From Clostridia bacterium (lineage in GTDB: Bacteria > Bacillota_A > Clostridia > Oscillospirales > CAG-272), in the NCBI GenBank assembly GCA_017414585.1, contig JAFQLN010000068.1, positions 1-9,108 of the forward strand: DNA of 9,108 bases. The letters are read 5' to 3'. Shown piece by piece: positions 6,656 to 9,108 of this stretch (positions are counted from its first letter, which is position 1; every line of letters starts with the position of its first letter). Below the pieces are notes generated by a model. That model made no database searches and had not been told where the DNA came from. It saw nothing but the letters and a program-made list of their open reading frames with translations. A program made the translations under genes and the position numbers.

Positions 6656-6810
6656 GAAAGTAAAAAGTTTTGGTCGAGCTTTTTCAAAAGCTCGTGGGGT
6701 TCAAAGGGGCAAAGCCCCTTGTCGAGCTCCGCAGAGCTCGAAATGCCCAAGACTTCCGAAAAAGTTCCTCTTTTTGCTACTTTTTCTCCTCGCTAAAGGA
6801 GAAAAAGTAG
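6656..6810. repeat. Hairpin-rich intergenic repeat element (MITE-like)
   Basis: A non-coding block after the exporter gene made of four successive hairpins: CGAGCTTTT/AAAAGCTCG (6675-6694), AAGGGGC/GCCCCTT with loop AAA (6704-6720), TCGAGCTC/GAGCTCGA (6722-6741), and a 14 bp perfect stem CTACTTTTTCTCCT/AGGAGAAAAAGTAG (6777-6790 with 6797-6810). The ends are loosely inverted: GAAAGTAAAAAG near 6656 resembles the complement of CTTTTTGCTACTTTTTC near 6770-6786. The style (AAAGTTTT, GAGCTTTTTCAAAAGCTC, then GGGGCAAAGCCCC) resembles dispersed intergenic palindromic repeats I recall from Oscillospiraceae-like genomes. Copy number cannot be seen from one window, and no transposase is present. Confidence 0.55.
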
Positions 6811-6835
6811 AGCATTATTCTTTAAATAGCGAGAA

Positions 6836-6878
6836 GGCGTGTTGCAAATTACACTTTTCAATGTAAATGCGACACGCC
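6836..6878. terminator. Long hairpin, probable bidirectional terminator
   Basis: A 43-base hairpin: GGCGTGT (6836-6842) pairs with ACACGCC (6872-6878). The stem continues through a G-U pair, GCA/TGC and, past a small bulge, TTACA/TGTAA around the loop CTTTTCAA. It sits between the convergent exporter gene (stop 6642) and GH43 gene (stop at 6910). It is followed by CTTTGTT on the plus strand and TTCTCGCTATTT on the minus strand, so neither U run is perfect. The fit is better for the GH43 operon by distance, 32 bp after its stop. Confidence 0.55.
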
Positions 6879-6909
6879 CTTTGTTATCTATCCTTGAAGC
6901 AAAAACTTG

Positions 6910-7785
6910 TTAACCGACAGTCGGTCCGTGGATAACGAGAATATCATCGCCTCCGTCGGGATCCGGAATAAATTCCGCCGGATCAATCGAGGTCATGCGC
7001 GGATGAACTTCCGTCAGGCTGTGGTGGATGTGGTAGACACACAGCAGTGTCTTTTTGTCCTTCGTGGTTGTAAAGCTGTGGTGTCCCGTTCCCTGCACCA
7101 AATCGTTTTTGTGAAGAATGGGGTTCCCCGCATATTTTTTGAAGGGACCGAGCGGACTGTCTGAAACCGCATAGCCAACGGCATATCCCGGACAACGGTA
7201 GTGATTCGCAGAATAAGTAAGGTAATACTTTCCGTTGTGCTTGAGCATGAACGGTCCTTCCGCAACCCGGCAGTCGAGAATTTCCCAATCTTCCTCTGCG
7301 GCGATCAGACGAACTTCGTTTTCTTCGTCCATCGTGCGCAGATCCGCGCTCATCTTTGTGCCGTAGATCACGTTGCCGTGGTCAAAGCGGACGTAATAGA
7401 GGTACACCTGTCCGTCGTCGTCCACAAAGAAATCCCCGTCGATGGCGTTGCGTTCACTCAGCCACTTTTTTTCTGTCTGACGGAAAGGTCCTGCCGGAGA
7501 ATCGGACACAGCAACGCCGATGTGTTCCTCGGAGGAATAGATCATGTAAAACTTTCCGTCTTTTTCGATGATTTCCGGCGCCCAGAACCAGCGGTCTCCC
7601 TGAACGTCTTCCTTCGACAGTCCCATACCGGCATATTCCCAATTCGCCAGATCGTCGGAAACATAGCACTTGTATCCGGCGTCCGAGTTGGTCGAATAGA
7701 GATAGTATTTTCCGTCCGCGAGCAGAATGAACGGGTCGGCTCCTTCGGATACGGGGTTGCAGCAGATTTTTTCTCTTTCTTTCAT
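6910..7785 (-). CDS. Glycoside hydrolase family 43 (beta-xylosidase/alpha-L-arabinofuranosidase-like)
   Basis: A 291-residue single-domain five-bladed beta-propeller glycosidase. GH43 enzymes invert the bond in beta-xylosides, alpha-L-arabinofuranosides or galactans. The catalytic triad is readable: Asp17 (GADPFI) as general base, Asp116 (NAIDGDFFVDDDG) as pKa modulator, and Glu176 (RVAEGPF) as general acid. WAPEIIEKDGKFYMIYS (68-84) and GTGHHS (232-237) are further family marks. There is no signal peptide and no C-terminal beta-sandwich or carbohydrate-binding module, so a short cytoplasmic enzyme acting on oligosaccharides is likely. The ATG at 7785 has AGGAG (7797-7793) 7 bases upstream. 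This site overlaps the stop codon of the upstream GH38-like gene, with 11 bp between the two genes, indicating one operon and coupled translation. GH43 substrate range is wide, so the exact activity is not assigned. Confidence 0.92.
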   Translation of the reverse strand: MKEREKICCNPVSEGADPFILLADGKYYLYSTNSDAGYKCYVSDDLANWEYAGMGLSKEDVQGDRWFWAPEIIEKDGKFYMIYSSEEHIGVAVSDSPAGPFRQTEKKWLSERNAIDGDFFVDDDGQVYLYYVRFDHGNVIYGTKMSADLRTMDEENEVRLIAAEEDWEILDCRVAEGPFMLKHNGKYYLTYSANHYRCPGYAVGYAVSDSPLGPFKKYAGNPILHKNDLVQGTGHHSFTTTKDKKTLLCVYHIHHSLTEVHPRMTSIDPAEFIPDPDGGDDILVIHGPTVG

Positions 7786-7796
7786 GGTCGTTCTCC

Positions 7797-9107
7797 TCAG
7801 ATGATGATATGATCGAGCTCTTCGAGTTTCGTTCCGTCATAGAGCAGGGTCTTGACCTCATATTTGCCGAAATGAAGTTTTGCCGATGCCCCGCAGAGCG
7901 TAATTTCCGTTTCCTTTTCTTCTGCACAGCCGTTGAACAGACGCAGAATATAATCCGCAGATCCGTCTGCTTTCTTCATTGTAACAAGAGTGATCTCCCT
8001 GTCTGCAATATCGAGAAGGCTGTCGCCGAAGGTCTTGCCCTTTCCTTCTTCGGTCAGCGGGAATACATTGCACGCATACGGCGGCATATTGAATTCCGCA
8101 GCCAGTCGTTCGAGCGATTCTTCACTTGCCGCAGTCAGCCGGAATTTCATCGTCCGTTCGCCCATGTCGATCTTCTTGACAAAGCGGTCCGTCGGAATAA
8201 GCGGGCGGCTGCCGATCGGATGTGCGCAGTAGGATGCTCCGCGGATGAGGGAGAGCTCCATGGCACCGTCCATACAGGAAGAGCCGTAGGTACCGCTGTT
8301 GAATACAGTCAGGCAAGTGCCGTCTTCTTCACGCATCGCGGTAAACCGCTGTGCCACGCATTCTCTGCCATCCATGTAGAGTTCTTCCGTACCGAAAGCG
8401 GTCTGTCCGATGTATGTGCCCGGATTCGCTGTCGGAATGCGGATTTTCAGCATCCGGTTGGCGTCGTTCATGAACGCATTCACCGTCACATCAACGGCAT
8501 CGTTCTGTTTATAGATCACGTACTCTACCCGCACCTTCGTATTTTCACACGCAAAGAAACACTCTACTGCTGTGAAAACAGGCCCGTCTTCGATGATCTG
8601 TATCGGTTTCATATCCTTGAAAGGACCGTCCGGTACTTCCATCAGCTTGAACGGCACGGGATTTCTGCCCATACCTGCAAGCTGGAAACCTCCCATGCCC
8701 CACGGGTCGGGATTGTCCTCCCAGAACATCGGGCAGAACGCGCCGCCTTCACCGATATATTCCCTGCCGCGGAGACAGTAGGAGGCAAGAAGCCCTGTCT
8801 TTCCGTCGATGCGCACGGATTTTTCAATTTCGGGCAGGTCGATGACAATATCTCCGTCCACGATGCGCGCCTGTTTTTCTTCGTTGTCGAGAAGTTCCAT
8901 ATAAATCGAAAATCTCGTCACGGTCAAGGGCTTGAGCGGTGCGCGGAACACAATGCGTTTTCTCCAGTCAAGATTGAGGTTGCTTTCTTCCTTGACGATC
9001 TGTGCGGTGATCTGTTCGCCGTTTTCATCAAAGACGCGCGGCTCATAATGCACGCTTTCCGACCAGTTCTGGTCTGCCAGCATCAGTTCGCAGGTGATTT
9101 CCGTTTC
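7797..9107 (-). CDS. GH38 alpha-mannosidase-like protein, C-terminal part only
   Basis: The last 436 residues of a larger protein; the frame is open to the right edge, so the Met at 9083 is internal. I assign it to the beta-sandwich part of GH38 alpha-mannosidases. From the Met at 9083, KSVRIDGKTGLLASYCLRGREYIGEGG (88-114) matches the start of the central domain, WEDNPDPWGM follows (120-129), RPLIPTDRFVKKIDMGERTMKF falls near 296-317, and the closing LVTMKKADGSADYILRLFNG (366-385) resembles the family C-terminus. The catalytic N-terminal barrel with its Asp nucleophile and zinc site lies outside the window, so activity and any signal peptide cannot be checked. It leads directly into the GH43 gene (11 bp gap), implying joint expression. 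GH38 enzymes remove alpha-mannose from mannans or N-glycans. The family call is good but rests on the non-catalytic part. Confidence 0.78.
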   Translation of the reverse strand, partial: ETEITCELMLADQNWSESVHYEPRVFDENGEQITAQIVKEESNLNLDWRKRIVFRAPLKPLTVTRFSIYMELLDNEEKQARIVDGDIVIDLPEIEKSVRIDGKTGLLASYCLRGREYIGEGGAFCPMFWEDNPDPWGMGGFQLAGMGRNPVPFKLMEVPDGPFKDMKPIQIIEDGPVFTAVECFFACENTKVRVEYVIYKQNDAVDVTVNAFMNDANRMLKIRIPTANPGTYIGQTAFGTEELYMDGRECVAQRFTAMREEDGTCLTVFNSGTYGSSCMDGAMELSLIRGASYCAHPIGSRPLIPTDRFVKKIDMGERTMKFRLTAASEESLERLAAEFNMPPYACNVFPLTEEGKGKTFGDSLLDIADREITLVTMKKADGSADYILRLFNGCAEEKETEITLCGASAKLHFGKYEVKTLLYDGTKLEELDHIII

Positions 9108-9108
9108 C

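Noticed and set aside
6624..6866. A small plus-strand frame of 80 codons overlapping the exporter end and the repeat
   Set aside because: It lacks a ribosome site, overlaps the MATE C-terminus in another frame and is translated mostly from the hairpin repeat.

Overview
The window looks like chromosomal DNA of a Bacillota bacterium, probably an anaerobic member of the class Clostridia from a gut-like habitat. The reasons are AGGAGG-type Shine-Dalgarno sites, three exact vegetative promoters (TTGACA, 17 bp, TATAAT), a clostridial-type M3 peptidase, several intracellular glycosidases, and an intergenic hairpin-rich repeat of a style common in Oscillospiraceae-like genomes. This placement is inference from style; no rRNA or phylogenetic marker is present.

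Left part (1-2.4 kb): the C-terminal three quarters of an M3-family (PepF-like) oligoendopeptidase runs rightward off the left edge. It converges on an aldo/keto reductase gene read leftward, with one probably bidirectional terminator between them. The reductase has its own perfect promoter.

Middle part (2.4-3.9 kb): a leftward gene encodes an ECF-type RNA polymerase sigma factor fused in frame to a zinc-binding anti-sigma (ZAS) domain and a soluble, cysteine-rich, unrecognised C-terminal domain. A Shine-Dalgarno/ATG pair sits exactly at the start of the anti-sigma half. This is the most unusual object in the window.

Middle-right part (3.9-6.65 kb): a GH172/DUF2961 glycosidase gene (leftward) and a MATE-family multidrug or metabolite exporter (rightward) diverge from a 215 bp control region. 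That region holds two back-to-back consensus promoters and nested inverted repeats.

Right part (6.65-9.1 kb): 267 bp of non-coding, hairpin-rich DNA is followed by a leftward operon. It consists of the C-terminal part of a GH38 alpha-mannosidase-like protein (cut by the right edge) and a complete GH43 glycosidase, separated by 11 bp. With GH172, three glycosidases of different families lie within 5 kb. GH172 and GH43 lack signal peptides, so the locus probably degrades imported oligosaccharides in the cytoplasm. The ECF/anti-sigma and reductase pair may be a separate stress-response unit. No tRNA, rRNA, CRISPR array or insertion sequence was recognised.
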